64,000 nt of DNA from Todiramphus chloris collaris. Lineage: Eukaryota > Chordata > Aves > Coraciiformes > Alcedinidae. The DNA lies in NCBI GenBank assembly GCA_025345505.1, contig JANVCC010000049.1, positions 8,756,335 through 8,820,334 on the forward strand, written 5' to 3'. The translations under genes and the position numbers were made by a program. The notes beneath the pieces are model-generated. The model ran no database searches and was not told the origin of the DNA. It worked only from the letters and a program-made list of their open reading frames with translations. Of the stretch, positions 62,101-64,000 are shown piece by piece (the stretch's first letter is position 1; every line of letters begins with the position of its first letter).

Positions 62101-64000
62101 CCGGGGCTGTGAAGGATGTTCCTTACTGGTTTGCAGCCTTTCTGCATGGTGTGCAGCAGGTCCCGTGCTTGTGTTACCTTGTGCAGCTTCTCATCAGTTA
62201 CAGAAACCCTCAGCTTCTCTTTTTGGTAAAATAACCAGGCATTGATGAAGGATTAGTGAGAGCTTTTAATTTAGTACAAATAATTGGATTAAGCTGGAAT
62301 TTGCTTCCTGTTAGTTTTAGATTAGCCAATACAAATAGCTGGAGCTTGACTTTGGCCTGTATTGCATGTGCAGATTGTTGCATGGAGCTGTCTCAGAGGC
62401 CACCAGCCACTGCTGGTCACTGACTGGTTTCCCTGTTGGTGTGTGTAAATGGTGGGCGCTTGGAGAAGGCCACTATGTGATTCCTTCAGACATACAACCT
62501 CTAGATGCTGTTTCTCTCTATACAGATCACTGATGAATATGTATTATCTTACTCGGTTCTGTAATGTTTTCATGTCTGTAGATTAAACTAGAGAGAAGTG
62601 CCAGGTGCGTTTCTGTTGTTAAGGTCATTGTCAAAAAATCTGCTAATGGAAGGGGCTGCAAGGAGATCAGGAGATGTGAACTAGTCGTACCAATCTGCTG
62701 TGCCTCAGGCTGTTGAAAGGAGGAGGGGGTTTCTCTGCTGTGTGAGGAGAATCATCACCCCCAGACATTACCAAACAGGAGCCGGCGGGCTTGTATTTTA
62801 GCCCAGGAGGTATGGTGCATTCGTTAGTGGTCTGTTCATGGCTATCTCATCTCTTTACTAGAATCTTTCTTCTTCTAAAATTTAGCTTAAATCTCCTTGA
62901 AGGGAGATTTTTTTGTAGTACCACTAGGTTGCTAATTTTTTTCCAAGCAGCTTCAAAGTGCTGCCTTGAACAGTCTTATTTGCAGTCAGCATTTGTCCTA
63001 GGGATGGATTTTTACAATGGGTGCTTTGTAAAACTATTTAGCGTGTGGAAGATCTTAGGTTTTTTTAAAATCTTTCTGATGCACCACTTCATTTGGTATT
63101 TTTCTCTTTCTTATCATTTCTGTTTAAGGGTTTGTGAACTGATCCCTTTATTTTCAGAAGAGAATACCAAATAAACAGTGATCAGCATGAAATATGACTC
63201 ATGGCTTCCTAAAGGATGTGCCTTAGAACTGGTAAACAGTTGTAATTGCTGTTAGATGAAAGCAGCAAATTGAATGCATTCTCATAATAATTATAAAGAG
63301 ATAGGCTATTTTTGCTCTCAAATCTAATTGGGATTAGTGTAATGTTCAGTTTTACATGTAGAGGATGATCTGTATAAAAGTTAAATGTAGTTGTGTTCAT
63401 AAAAGCTGGTTTTAAGTCAGTGAAAGAAACCTTCAGCTACGCAGATGCCAGAGAAGAAACTGCAGTGCGTGTTTTCTGAGGGCAAAGAATTGAACATAAG
63501 GTACTAAGGCCTGGAGACCATCTCACCTGGAGTGACGTTACAGCTCTGCTGGGGTGGTACCAAACTACTGTGGTCTTTGTTTGCAGAAGACCTTAAGTGT
63601 GAGCCTTTGAAAAGTCTTGGATAGGACTGGCTTACAGCTTTTCAGAAAATGAGGGTCCACTGGAGCTGCCAGATGTCCCTGCGCTGACCTCTGTGCTCTT
63701 TGCTTGCACTGAGCCCTGGGGATGCTCCAGAAGGATGGCCCTTCAGCATCCCAGCCCTGACAGGCTCTTTGTGTGTTGTTCACGTGAACTGACAGCCAAG
63801 AGGAGGAGGCTCCCTACCAGGGTACTGTCCATGCCCCCTTTGCCAGTGTGCCATTCTCCAGGCCCGCTTGTTCCAGCGGGAGTGCTTGCAGGAAGCTTTT
63901 CCTGCCCTTTATCATTTGCTGTGTGATTATAATGGCTTTCCAGCTGTAGGGGAGGTGGATTTTGGTTCACTTGGGTTGCCCAGCAGTAAATCACTGTGTC

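Larger units (their letters stand above)
6583..64000 (+). other. HS6ST2: HS6ST2 intron 1 (5' part, over 57 kb)
   Basis: Everything right of the donor appears to be intron. I looked for the next coding exon, which in this family begins with NFYYITMLRDPVSRYL. I also looked for the optional 40-residue exon known in some HS6ST2 transcripts. I recognised neither on the + strand. The intron is known to be very long in other vertebrates. The DNA is mostly AT-rich, with scattered retroelement remnants and simple repeats listed separately. No host gene is recognisable nested on either strand. Confidence 0.85.
49210..64000. other. Intronic stretch to right edge, no gene recognised
   Basis: AT-rich intron with TAAT-bearing blocks (for example 51,230-51,390 and 52,900-53,110), G/T-rich tracts and a CpG cluster, listed separately. 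The frame at 53,161-53,391 contains a protein-like segment (FDVAKELENYREEG) but has no splice support I trust. No exon of HS6ST2 or another gene was recognised up to the edge. Confidence 0.5.

Noticed and set aside
6583-64000. Second coding exon or optional 40-residue exon of HS6ST2
   Set aside because: No matching translation was seen by eye on the + strand. A profile search would be needed to exclude a short exon.

Overview
The window is vertebrate nuclear DNA, almost certainly from a bird. Non-LTR repeats of the CR1 class, ending in the short ATTCTRTG-type tail, are the only recognisable interspersed repeats, and there are no mammalian-type SINEs or L1. The only unambiguous host coding sequence is the first coding exon of a heparan sulfate 6-O-sulfotransferase. 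It is on the + strand and best matches HS6ST2. A very GC-rich first exon beside an assembly gap is also typical of bird genomes.

Layout: 1 to about 5,070 is 5' flanking DNA with no supportable gene. About 5,070-7,060 is a CpG island. It holds a three-copy 67-69 bp tandem repeat (5,211-5,400), an E-box, a G-rich Sp1-like tract, a 400-N assembly gap (5,596-5,995) and the coding exon (6,071-6,582). From 6,583 to the end (over 57 kb) the DNA is HS6ST2 intron 1. No second coding exon was recognised, so the rest of the enzyme lies beyond the right edge.

The intron is mostly AT-rich and unannotatable by eye. It contains three CR1 copies: a 3' end at about 20.95-21.37 kb, an antisense 3' piece at about 44.34-44.55 kb, and a longer copy at about 47.43-49.21 kb with a disrupted reverse-transcriptase ORF. 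It also has several short tandem duplications, simple repeats, TAAT-rich blocks that could be conserved noncoding elements, and small CpG clusters. The most unexpected item is a decayed stretch at about 9.9-10.6 kb. Three successive reading frames there give colinear residues resembling the reverse transcriptase/RNase H region of Ty3/gypsy-type elements, a class that is uncommon in bird genomes.

The window therefore describes one gene: its promoter island, its first coding exon and the beginning of a very long first intron colonised by old retroelements. No operon, CRISPR array, rRNA or tRNA gene was seen. I found no evidence of a multi-gene novel system. Candidates for novelty are the gypsy-like remnant, the long uORF that overlaps the start of the HS6ST2 coding sequence, and the intronic CpG cluster at about 54.7 kb.
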